Of a stretch of 14,278 nucleotides of DNA, positions 7,467 to 12,935 are shown piece by piece (position 1 is the stretch's first letter; every line of letters starts with the position of its first letter). A program made the translations under genes and the position numbers. The DNA comes from a bacterium. GTDB taxonomy: Bacteria > Auribacterota > UBA3054. The DNA is taken from positions 1 through 14,278 of the forward strand of contig JAFSWV010000179.1 of the NCBI GenBank assembly GCA_017444325.1, read 5' to 3'. Under the pieces are notes generated by a model that saw only the letters and a program-made list of their open reading frames with translations, made no database searches and was not told the origin of the DNA.

Positions 7467-7484
7467 AATTTTCCCCCGAAAATT
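7467..7484 (-). promoter_or_regulatory. Inverted repeat enclosing the ThuA-like gene's Shine-Dalgarno
   Basis: Perfect 7-base arms (AATTTTC / GAAAATT) surround four C on the plus strand. On the mRNA the loop presents GGGG, and the arms end immediately before the ATG at 7466. The Shine-Dalgarno of the downstream gene therefore sits partly in a hairpin loop. The stem is AU-rich and weak, so a regulatory effect is only a possibility. Confidence 0.3.
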
Positions 7485-7489
7485 TTGTG

Positions 7490-8542
7490 TTAAAAATCTA
7501 TCTCGACCACTTTGTTTTCCGCGGCGGATTTGGCGGCCGCGGTCATGATCTTAAGAACGCGCAGGACTTCCCAGTTCTTGACATAGGGGTCCTCCTCTTT
7601 GTGCATCGCCTTGATGAAGTGCTTGTAGAAAGCGAAGGGCTCGGGCTTAACTATTTCAAGCGGCAGCGTCTCCACCGTATCGTGCGGACGGTACGCCATC
7701 GTTTTCGTGAAACCGTTGCCGGCTTTGATGCCGGTTATCTCCCTGGGTTTTTCAGTGTAGATGGGACGGACCATTTTGCCGTTCAAGTCCCAATCCTCCA
7801 CCACCGCCGTGCCGTCGTGGCCGTAAACAACCCAGCGGGGCAGCGGCGTGAAGCAGTTGGTGTCAACGACTACTTCGATGCATTTGTTGCCACTGAAAAC
7901 CATTTCAAGCTTGAAAGCGTCGTCGCAGTCGTATCCCGCTTCGTAAGAGTACTGGCAGTAAAGGTGCAGAAGCTTTTCCTTCATCATGAACATAACTTGG
8001 TCGATCATGTGCACGCCCCAGTCCAGCATCATGCCGCCGCCTTTTATCTTCTCGCATCTCCAGCCGCCGGGAACGCCGTTGGCGCCCTGGACTCGCGATT
8101 CGATGCGGCCGATGGGGCCCAGGAGATTCTTCTCGTAAATATTTTTCACGATCAGGTAGTCTTCGTCCCAGCGCCTGTTCTGATGCACCATCAGAAGCGT
8201 TCCGCACTCGTCGGCGGTCTCCGCCATATCCTCGAAAAGACTGGGGTTGATGGCGGCGGGCTTTTCGCAGATGACGCCTTTGCCCGCTTTGGCGCAGGCC
8301 TTGGCGTAGAAGGGATGCCAGTCGTTGGGCGTCGCGATCAAAACGGCTTCCAGCTCCGGATCGGAGAGCATTTCCTCATAAGTCTTGTAAACGTACAGTC
8401 CGTTTTCAAGTGCTCTCTTCTGGCTCTTGGGATCGATATCGTAAATTCCTTTCGCTTCGATTATCCCGCTTTTGGCCATATGCTTGACATGGTATCCGCC
8501 CATGCCGCCGTAACCGATGACGCCGATCTTTACCGTGCTCAT
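7490..8542 (-). CDS. Gfo/Idh/MocA-family NAD(P)-dependent oxidoreductase, first gene of the operon
   Basis: The 350-residue protein has the Rossmann motif GVIGYGGMGGYHVKHM (7-22), the ICEKPAAINP segment (91-100, EKP at 93-95) and GGGMMLDWGVHMID (168-181) with the conserved Asp174 and His178. The C-terminal sheet domain follows. The two oxidoreductases of this cluster are clearly related in layout but quite different in sequence, so they probably act on different substrates or steps rather than being a recent duplicate. The ATG at 8542 is the only sensible start, because an in-frame TAA lies three codons upstream. The nearest GGAG is about 16 bases upstream, further than ideal. This is the promoter-proximal gene of the leftward operon. 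Confidence 0.92.
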   Translation of the reverse strand: MSTVKIGVIGYGGMGGYHVKHMAKSGIIEAKGIYDIDPKSQKRALENGLYVYKTYEEMLSDPELEAVLIATPNDWHPFYAKACAKAGKGVICEKPAAINPSLFEDMAETADECGTLLMVHQNRRWDEDYLIVKNIYEKNLLGPIGRIESRVQGANGVPGGWRCEKIKGGGMMLDWGVHMIDQVMFMMKEKLLHLYCQYSYEAGYDCDDAFKLEMVFSGNKCIEVVVDTNCFTPLPRWVVYGHDGTAVVEDWDLNGKMVRPIYTEKPREITGIKAGNGFTKTMAYRPHDTVETLPLEIVKPEPFAFYKHFIKAMHKEEDPYVKNWEVLRVLKIMTAAAKSAAENKVVEIDF

Positions 8543-8602
8543 AGTCTTTTAGTTTTTTCTCCTGATTCTTTGATGGGGTTATTTATTGATTTTTATAGGT
8601 AT

Positions 8603-8608
8603 ATTGTA
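8603..8608 (-). promoter_or_regulatory. Candidate -10 box for the leftward operon
   Basis: On the minus strand TACAAT reads 8608 to 8603, about 60 bases before the oxidoreductase start at 8542, and a second AT-rich hexamer (TATAAA) follows shortly after. The position is right for a sigma-70-type promoter of the leftward operon. At 17-base spacing the -35 region is poor (ATTAAA), so this is a weak call. Confidence 0.3.
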
Positions 8609-8664
8609 GCAAAAGGGAAAATGCTTTTAATTAAAGGCGGTTTCAGCACAAGCAACGGGGTTTT

Positions 8665-8697
8665 TCAACAAACTTGCCAACATGTTGTTGACAAGTT
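8665..8697. repeat. Overlapping inverted repeats abutting the exact DnaA box
   Basis: Three inverted repeats are packed together. TCAACAA (8665-8671) pairs with TTGTTGA (8685-8691). AACTTG (8671-8676) pairs with CAAGTT (8692-8697). CAACATGTTG (8678-8687) is a self-complementary 10-mer. The right arm runs into the TTATTCACA box. The set could be a protein-binding site or a cruciform-forming element at the origin. Nothing here identifies the binding protein. Confidence 0.5.
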
Positions 8698-8704
8698 ATT
8701 CACA
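8696..8704 (+). promoter_or_regulatory. DnaA box (exact consensus TTATTCACA)
   Basis: This is a perfect match to the TTATNCACA consensus for the DnaA domain-IV binding site, in the region upstream of dnaA. One-mismatch copies on the same strand follow at 8731-8739 and 8798-8806. It may serve in origin function, dnaA autoregulation, or both. Confidence 0.65.
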
Positions 8705-8870
8705 ATTTTGCCTAAACCCGGCGCCGGCCTTTTTCCACACGCCTTTCCGCTACCCGAAAGGGCTGCTTTTTTCGGCCCGAACGGACTCTGCCGTCTTTTT
8801 TTCACACCGTTTTTCACTTTTATATAAAGTCTTTTTGCAGAGTTGGTTATATTAGAGCCAAAACGGGCCC

Positions 8871-8899
8871 TTGCTTTTCTGGCCCGGGTTTGCTACATT
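8871..8899 (+). promoter_or_regulatory. Candidate dnaA promoter (TTGCTT-17-TACATT, extended -10)
   Basis: TTGCTT (8871-8876) and TACATT (8894-8899) are separated by exactly 17 bases. TG precedes the -10 with one base between, an extended -10. Transcription would start near 8906 and give a leader of about 245 bases before the dnaA GTG. A GC-rich inverted repeat (GGGCC ... GGCCC, about 8864-8886) overlaps the -35 and spacer. The match is moderate and other starts in this leader are possible. Confidence 0.38.
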
Positions 8900-9009
8900 C
8901 TTCCTCGTATCATCTATCAAAAAGACTCCTGAAACGGTCTTCTTTGGCAAGATATCAACATGCCGGCGAGACTTTTTCAGAAAAACCGTCTTTACAAACG
9001 GAGAGGATT

Positions 9010-9057
9010 ATGATAAAGTGGTGCCGTTCTTTTTTGCGAAAAGGTAAAAAGGAATGA
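9010..9057 (+). CDS. Possible 15-residue leader peptide upstream of dnaA
   Basis: ATG at 9010 opens a 15-codon frame (MIKWCRSFLRKGKKE) ending in TGA. It is preceded at ideal spacing by the strong Shine-Dalgarno-like GGAGAGG (9000-9006), better than that of dnaA itself. The peptide is strongly basic. Its stop overlaps the start of a second mini-ORF. It might be a regulatory uORF in the dnaA leader, or chance; conservation would decide. Confidence 0.3.
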   Translation: MIKWCRSFLRKGKKE

Positions 9058-9095
9058 CCGGAAAGAGCGCCGTGCCCTTTTTGGTGTGTGTGTAA
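9054..9095 (+). CDS. Possible 13-residue second leader peptide, overlapping the first
   Basis: ATG at 9054 overlaps the TGA of the previous mini-ORF as ATGA and runs 13 codons (MTGKSAVPFLVCV) to TAA at 9093-9095. An ATGA overlap is the same coupling style seen between the real genes of this window. Its own Shine-Dalgarno is too close to be convincing. It is followed by a hairpin and then dnaA. The evidence is position only. Confidence 0.2.
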   Translation: MTGKSAVPFLVCV

Positions 9096-9107
9096 AGAAG
9101 CATTAAT

Positions 9108-9121
9108 CGGGCTTTTGCCCG
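9108..9121 (+). other. Small hairpin in the dnaA leader
   Basis: CGGGC, TTTT, GCCCG form a perfect 5-bp stem with a 4-base loop, 30 bases before the dnaA start. TTA/TAA pairs flank it outside a 2x2 mismatch. There is no T-tract, so it is not an ordinary terminator. It could shape the leader RNA between the mini-ORFs and dnaA. Confidence 0.35.
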
Positions 9122-9150
9122 TGTAACAATATTTCGTGTAAGGGTTATTT

Positions 9151-10518
9151 GTGAACGACTATCAGGGAATGTGGGAGAAAGTCCTGGAGCTGGTAAAGCA
9201 TTCTACCGATCCAATGGTCTTTTCGGCTTTCTTCTCTTCTGTTGAGCCTGTCAATTTTGCGGATGGCCTCTTTTCTATTCGTACCAACAACGCGTTGACT
9301 GCGGAGTACGTGAAGAAGAACCTGGGATCCTTCATTGAGGAGAATCTCTCGAAGGAAGCCGGTTCTCCTGTCACATTGAAAGTTATCGTCAACGGAGAGC
9401 CGGAAGAAGAGAGCGATCCGAATCCTGTCTCTTGTGAGCCTGAAAAGAAAGAGACCGTTCTGCGCGCCCAGGAACCTCCGAAGCTGAACCGCAACTACGT
9501 TTTCTCAAATTTCATCATAGGTCCTTCCAACCAGTACGCCCATGCCGCCGCTTACGATGTGGCCACCAATCCCGGCGTTTCCTACAATCCGCTCTTCATC
9601 TACGGCGGATCCGGGCTTGGCAAAACGCACCTTATGCAGGCGATCGGCAACGCCATCTACGAAAGGGACAACAGCAAAAGGATTCTTTACATCACTTGCG
9701 AGAATTTCTGTTCTGATTTCCAAGCTTCTCTCTCCTACAAGAACAATGTGCATCAGTTCAGAGACAAATACCGCTCCAATTACGATGTGATCCTAATAGA
9801 CGACGTGCAGCATCTTTCTTTGGTGAACCGCACTCAGGACGAGTTCTTCCAGCTCTTCGAGTATCTCTTCGCCCACAACTGCCAGATCGTCATGACTTGC
9901 GACAAGTCCCCCAGGGAGCTGAAGAACATCAGCGACAGACTCATCACTCGCTTCGAGTGGGGCGTTGTCGCTGATATTCAACCGCCCGATTTTGAAACGC
10001 GCCAGGCTATCATCAAGAAGAAATGCCAGGACCGCGGTTTTGCGATCGACGATGACGTCTGCTCTTTCCTTGCCGGCAAGATTCAGAATCACGTCAGGGA
10101 GATCGAGGGCGTGCTTACAAGGTTGAGGATCTACGCTTCCGTCCAAGGCCAGCCTATCTCCATCAAGCTGGCGAAGGAATGCATGAAGGAATATGTTTCC
10201 GATCAGAACATTTCCCTGGACGTCATCAAGCGCGCTGTGGCCGCTTATTTTGACATAAGTTTGAGCGACCTCACTTCCCACAGAAGACCGAAAAACATCG
10301 CAAAACCGAGGCAACTTGCCATGTTCCTCTGCCGAACGATGACCAACAGTTCATTGAACGAGATCGCGGCAAGTTTCGGCGGAAAAGATCACACGACGGT
10401 CCTCTACGCCTGCAAGAAAGTTGAGGAAACGAAAAACAGCGATGACGAACTTAATTTCCAAATAGACGCGCTTAAAAAGTACATTATGAAAAATCGTCGG
10501 GAAGAATCCGACAGATAA
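9151..10518 (+). CDS. dnaA: Chromosomal replication initiator DnaA
   Basis: DnaA binds DnaA boxes, forms an ATP-dependent filament and opens the origin. The 455-residue protein has domain I at about 1-80 and a short acidic linker at about 81-112. The AAA+ domain follows, with Walker A GGSGLGKTH (152-160) and Walker B VILIDDVQHL (213-222). Sensor/arginine-finger segments include SDRLITRFEWG (261-271) and IQPPDFETR (276-284). Domain IV carries the helix-turn-helix and the DnaA signature DHTTVLYACKKVE (413-425). The start is GTG at 9151 with AAGGG six bases upstream; the frame begins with the usual aromatic/acidic helix (DYQGMWEKVLELV). It is followed at once by a strong terminator, so it is probably transcribed as a single gene separate from dnaN. 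DnaA boxes on both sides suggest autoregulation. Confidence 0.98.
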   Translation: MNDYQGMWEKVLELVKHSTDPMVFSAFFSSVEPVNFADGLFSIRTNNALTAEYVKKNLGSFIEENLSKEAGSPVTLKVIVNGEPEEESDPNPVSCEPEKKETVLRAQEPPKLNRNYVFSNFIIGPSNQYAHAAAYDVATNPGVSYNPLFIYGGSGLGKTHLMQAIGNAIYERDNSKRILYITCENFCSDFQASLSYKNNVHQFRDKYRSNYDVILIDDVQHLSLVNRTQDEFFQLFEYLFAHNCQIVMTCDKSPRELKNISDRLITRFEWGVVADIQPPDFETRQAIIKKKCQDRGFAIDDDVCSFLAGKIQNHVREIEGVLTRLRIYASVQGQPISIKLAKECMKEYVSDQNISLDVIKRAVAAYFDISLSDLTSHRRPKNIAKPRQLAMFLCRTMTNSSLNEIAASFGGKDHTTVLYACKKVEETKNSDDELNFQIDALKKYIMKNRREESDR

Positions 10519-10520
10519 AA

Positions 10521-10551
10521 AAGAGACCCTGAAAAACAGGGTCTTTTTTTT
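10521..10551 (+). terminator. Rho-independent terminator after dnaA
   Basis: GACCCTG (10525-10531), a five-A loop and CAGGGTC (10537-10543) make a perfect 7-bp stem. A/T pairs extend it outward and a run of eight T (10544-10551) follows. It begins a few bases after the dnaA TAA. The A-rich 5' side could also pair with the T-tract, so it may terminate poorly for leftward transcription too. Confidence 0.9.
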
Positions 10552-10558
10552 CGACATT

Positions 10559-10640
10559 TTCTCCACATTTTCTTCTCAAGTTAAAAATTTATCCAATAAG
10601 CTGTGAATATTTTGCGAATAAAAAACGCCAGTTATTCACC
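10559..10640. promoter_or_regulatory. Cluster of near-consensus DnaA boxes
   Basis: Three sites differ from TTATNCACA by one base: TTCTCCACA (10559-10567, plus), TGTGAATAT (10602-10610, minus) and TTATTCACC (10632-10640, plus). Two-mismatch sites TTATCCAAT (10589-10597) and TTTTCCACG (10658-10666) lie nearby. No exact box is present. The density within about 110 bases, rather than any single site, is the evidence. Confidence 0.55.
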
Positions 10641-10679
10641 TGTTGAAAAGAGGCTCTTTTTCCACGTTTATACTCACAT

Positions 10680-10880
10680 TTTTTTCAAAACCAAATCAAC
10701 ATATAACATATTTAATTAAAAGTATTTAAACTTGTTTTGATCTTATTTCACCAAGCTTAATGATAATAATCAAATAATAATTTTATAGATGATTTTTAAT
10801 AGTTCTTTGTGTAGTAACGGTAGGGAAAATAATTACGCACAAGAAAAAGAAAGGTGAAATATGGTAAAATACAATACCTT
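10680..10880. other. AT-rich tract, candidate DNA unwinding element
   Basis: About 200 bases are nearly all A/T, beside the DnaA-box cluster. The stretch includes TTTAATTAAA (10711-10720) and a run of TAA/GAT-type triplets at about 10760-10792. These triplets resemble the repeating 5'-TA(A/G) DnaA-trio motif described for single-strand loading of DnaA, but phase and strand relative to the boxes are not tidy. The unwinding role is inferred from composition and position. Confidence 0.5.
10862..10870 (+). promoter_or_regulatory. Candidate dnaN promoter, extended -10
   Basis: TGGTAAAAT is an extended -10 (TG, one base, TAAAAT), about 43 bases before the dnaN ATG. A second -10-like TACAAT overlaps it at 10870-10875. 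The -35 region (AGAAAA) has no match, which extended -10 promoters tolerate. It would give a leader of about 36 bases. It is needed because the terminator after dnaA isolates dnaN. Confidence 0.42.
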
Positions 10881-10903
10881 AAAAAATTAACCTCTATACC
10901 AAA

Positions 10904-10917
10904 TTCATAATTATGAA
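10904..10917. repeat. 14-base palindrome across the dnaN start codon
   Basis: TTCATAATTATGAA is perfectly self-complementary and contains the dnaN ATG (10913-10915). It could be an operator or a weak start-site hairpin. An AT-rich palindrome of this size beside an AT-rich origin may also be chance. Confidence 0.4.
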
Positions 10918-12007
10918 ATTTACCTGCGCCATTTCCGATCTGCGCGACGCCGTGCAGCTTTTGCAGCCAGTCTGTTCAAACAAACCGGCTTTCCCCATAG
11001 TAGCCAATATTCTGATCCGCACGAAGGAAAATTCCGTTGAACTTACCGGAACGGATCTCGATATAACCATAAAAACTTCCATTGAAGCTTCCGTGGAAAG
11101 CGAAGGCGAGACCACCGTTCCCGTCCGCTATATGAGAGACACTTTGATGAAGATCAAAAGCGTTGCCCAGATCAGTGTGGAAGTCGATGACAACAACGTT
11201 ATCAAGATCACGGCCGGCGAAAGGATCAAATGTAACTTAAGAGGCGTGGCCGCGGCCGATTTCCCCTCCTTCCCCGTTCTTAGCGAATGCGAATCCGTTT
11301 CTATTCCCGCCAAGGAATTTTCGAAGATGCTCCGCTACACCGGCTATGCTATGAGCCATGACGAACAGCGCTACATCTTAAACGGCATCTGCTTCTCTTT
11401 CGGCGAACAGCTTGACGTTGTGGCGACAGACGGCAGAAGACTTGCCAAATACACCGTTCCCGAGATCAGAACGGAAAAGGTCAGCCAGATCATCATTCCG
11501 GTGAAAGCCATCAGCATGATGCAGCAGCTATTGGTGGGCGACGATCCCGTTTCCATGCGCTTCTCTTCTTCACAGGTCGAGATCATCGTCGGCCGCAATA
11601 CGCTGGTCGCGCGTCTAATGGACGGCCATTATCCCGATTACAAACAGGTTTTGCCGAAAAACAAGACTTTCTCTCTGACTTTGAACGCCGGCGATTTTTC
11701 CAATGCGGTTGAACTCGCTTCCGTCGTCACCGACAAGAACAAACAGGGTGTGGTCAAACTGAGCCTGGCGGCCGGCAAGATGAAAGTTTCCGCCCAGACC
11801 GCGGACATCGGCGAAAACAGTTCCGAACTGGAAACGGAATACGCCGGCGAACCGATGGACATCTCCTTCAACCCGACATTCCTCCTCGACGTTTTCAGGA
11901 ACATCGACGAAACGGAAGTCACGATGGACGTCATCAATCCTATTAGTCCGACGGTCATCAGGACGACGGACAACTTCATCAGCATCATCATGCCGATGCG
12001 CTTCTAG
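10913..12007 (+). CDS. dnaN: DNA polymerase III beta subunit (sliding clamp)
   Basis: DnaN is the ring-shaped processivity clamp of the replicase and a binding hub for polymerases and repair proteins. The 364-residue protein has the usual length and three clamp domains. Recognisable segments are TGTDLDITI (45-53), DEQRYILNGI (150-159), ATDGRRLAKY (171-180), MDGHYPDY (236-243) and VVTDKNKQGVVKL (271-283). GEPMDISFNPTFLLDV (312-327) and the C-terminal MPMRF (360-364) follow. The ATG at 10913 begins the conserved first strand (MKFTC). No Shine-Dalgarno is visible upstream; the leader is AT-rich and the start codon lies in a palindrome. It is followed by a hairpin and then dciA. Confidence 0.98.
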   Translation: MKFTCAISDLRDAVQLLQPVCSNKPAFPIVANILIRTKENSVELTGTDLDITIKTSIEASVESEGETTVPVRYMRDTLMKIKSVAQISVEVDDNNVIKITAGERIKCNLRGVAAADFPSFPVLSECESVSIPAKEFSKMLRYTGYAMSHDEQRYILNGICFSFGEQLDVVATDGRRLAKYTVPEIRTEKVSQIIIPVKAISMMQQLLVGDDPVSMRFSSSQVEIIVGRNTLVARLMDGHYPDYKQVLPKNKTFSLTLNAGDFSNAVELASVVTDKNKQGVVKLSLAAGKMKVSAQTADIGENSSELETEYAGEPMDISFNPTFLLDVFRNIDETEVTMDVINPISPTVIRTTDNFISIIMPMRF

Positions 12008-12032
12008 GGAAAAACTTTCTAATAAAACGATT

Positions 12033-12060
12033 GGGAAGACCGCCGCAAGGCGGTTTTCTC
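12033..12060 (+). other. Long hairpin with GCAA tetraloop between dnaN and dciA
   Basis: The segment folds into a 12-bp stem with two G-U pairs. Its core is ACCGCC (12039-12044), GCAA loop (12045-12048), GGCGGT (12049-12054). It ends five bases before the dciA ATG. Four T follow the core, so it could be a weak terminator or attenuator, a processing site, or a structure limiting dciA translation. GCAA is a stable GNRA loop. Confidence 0.55.
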
Positions 12061-12064
12061 ATCT

Positions 12065-12361
12065 ATGAGCGAAATGAAAAAACTGCCCTTCCAAAAAAGC
12101 GACGAACTGATAGAAGATTTTCTTGGCAAGATCCTGTATTCCAAAAAAGGCTTGCTTCTGAAAGTGTATAACGTCTGGCTCGATTGCGTAGGCTCCGACC
12201 TTGCCTGCCACACAGACCCCGAGGAAGTAAACGGCGGGATCCTCTACGTCAAAGTCAAAAGTTCGCTTTGGAAAAAAGAGCTGAAGATGACCATGGGAAG
12301 AATGGTGGAGGAAAAAGTAAGGGCGGCTTTCCCGGAAATCAAAAAAATCGTCTGGCGATGA
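12065..12361 (+). CDS. dciA: DUF721 family protein, probable DciA helicase operator/loader
   Basis: The 98-residue protein matches the DUF721 pattern. Conserved points are VWLDCVGSDLACHTDPEEV (37-55), the GGILYVKV strand (57-64) and SSLWKKELKMTMGRMVEEKV (66-85). DciA interacts with the replicative helicase DnaB and aids its loading in bacteria that lack DnaC/DnaI. The position directly after dnaA-dnaN strongly supports that role. The first ATG is used; a second ATG three codons on (12074) is an alternative. There is no clear Shine-Dalgarno, and the upstream hairpin ends just before the start. The gene ends ATGA with the next gene. Family assignment is firm by pattern; function is by family and context. 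Confidence 0.85.
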   Translation: MSEMKKLPFQKSDELIEDFLGKILYSKKGLLLKVYNVWLDCVGSDLACHTDPEEVNGGILYVKVKSSLWKKELKMTMGRMVEEKVRAAFPEIKKIVWR

Positions 12362-12912
12362 AAAGAATACTTTTTGCCTGTTTTGATTTTTTCCGGGACG
12401 AAGAAGTTTGTCTCTCCAAGGAGGCGTTCGAGCTTCTTTTGAAAAACAAGCAATATCCCGCGCGCTTGCTTCCCGTCTCCTGGGAAAAGATAGACGATGC
12501 TGTCAAAAATTTGATGCGGGAAGATTTTGAGGCGCTGGTTGTCTTGGGAAACGGCAGAGGCGAGACGCACAAAATCGAAAAGCTCGCCGTGAACGCCCAG
12601 GGGACCAATATCCTGGACAACAGCGACGATCGCTGCCAGGGGGACGTGATAGCCCCTGACGGCAAGGCAGCCTATTTTTCGACTTGGGAAGTGGAAAAGC
12701 TCAACGACGAATTGCAAAAAGAGGGTCTTCCTTCCCAGATCTCCTATTTTTCCGGGCTTTTTCTTTGCAACGGCGCTTATTACAGGGCGCTGAGTTTTGA
12801 AAGCAGAAGTTTGGTCAGGCGGCCAATCGTTCTTCTGCACCTTAGTCCCGAGCGGAATATCAGGCTCGATCTTCCGAAAATTCTCCGGGCGCTGGATAGT
12901 TCCCTGAAATAG
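12358..12912 (+). CDS. pcp: Pyroglutamyl-peptidase I (peptidase family C15)
   Basis: Pcp removes N-terminal pyroglutamate from peptides in the cytoplasm. The 184-residue protein carries the C15 triad in order. Glu74 is in HKIEKLAVNA (family pattern ERVAIN). Cys137 is in FSGLFLCNGAYY (family AGTFVCN). His161 is in VLLHLSPE (family FIHxP). It also has LGNGRGE (63-69), NILDNSDD (84-91) and AAYFSTW (104-110). It is a little shorter than usual Pcp (about 200-215), and the N-terminal TGFEPFGG motif is replaced by the divergent FACFDFF, so substrate preference may differ. The open frame extends upstream to 12184 within dciA; the ATG at 12358 overlaps the dciA TGA as ATGA and begins the domain. No own Shine-Dalgarno is seen. 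Confidence 0.8.
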   Translation: MKRILFACFDFFRDEEVCLSKEAFELLLKNKQYPARLLPVSWEKIDDAVKNLMREDFEALVVLGNGRGETHKIEKLAVNAQGTNILDNSDDRCQGDVIAPDGKAAYFSTWEVEKLNDELQKEGLPSQISYFSGLFLCNGAYYRALSFESRSLVRRPIVLLHLSPERNIRLDLPKILRALDSSLK

Positions 12913-12920
12913 GACAATCT

Positions 12921-12929
12921 TGCTATAAT
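12921..12929 (+). promoter_or_regulatory. nadB promoter, perfect extended -10
   Basis: TGCTATAAT combines a consensus TATAAT (12924-12929) with the TGn extension. The -35 position is weak. Transcription would start about 7 bases after the -10, at or within a base or two of the nadB ATG at 12936, predicting a leaderless mRNA. Confidence 0.6.
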
Positions 12930-12935
12930 TAAGAT

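Larger units (their letters stand above)
8543..9150. other. Divergent intergenic region upstream of dnaA (oriC-type, left part)
   Basis: These 608 bases separate the leftward operon from rightward dnaA and hold no protein gene of normal size. They contain one exact DnaA box (8696-8704). One-mismatch boxes TTTTCCACA (8731-8739) and TTTTTCACA (8798-8806) follow, with a weaker TTTTTCACT at 8810-8818. Other contents are overlapping inverted repeats (8665-8697), the 10-base palindrome CCGGCGCCGG (8718-8727), a candidate dnaA promoter (8871-8899) and two mini-ORFs (9010-9095). Strand polarity of all flanking genes flips here, as expected at a replication origin. Together with the dnaA-dnaN gap this would make a bipartite oriC like that of Bacillus subtilis. 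That is an inference. Confidence 0.6.
10552..10912. other. dnaA-dnaN intergenic region, best oriC candidate
   Basis: This gene-free stretch of 361 bases splits into two parts. A proximal cluster of DnaA-box-like sites (about 10559-10666) is followed by a long, very AT-rich tract (about 10680-10880) suited to strand opening. The dnaN promoter and start lie at its right edge. Its place between dnaA and dnaN, next to the strand switch of the whole window, matches many bacterial origins. Confidence 0.72.

Noticed and set aside
8678..8687. CAACATGTTG as a parS partition site
   Set aside because: It does not match the parS consensus (TGTTCCACGTGGAACA type) beyond dyad symmetry.
8776..8802. Terminator-like ACGG/CCGT stem followed by a T-run upstream of dnaA
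   Set aside because: The stem is only 4 bp with mismatched flanks, and no gene ends nearby on the plus strand.
7487..8827. 446-codon plus-strand open frame opposite the first oxidoreductase
   Set aside because: It lies antisense to a gene with clear Rossmann and EKP motifs, has no family motif or ribosome-binding site, and extends into the origin region; it is a compositional shadow.
12184..12357. Longer Pcp starting inside dciA
   Set aside because: The upstream residues are dciA in another frame and show no C15 similarity; the ATGA overlap at 12358 fits the window's pattern.
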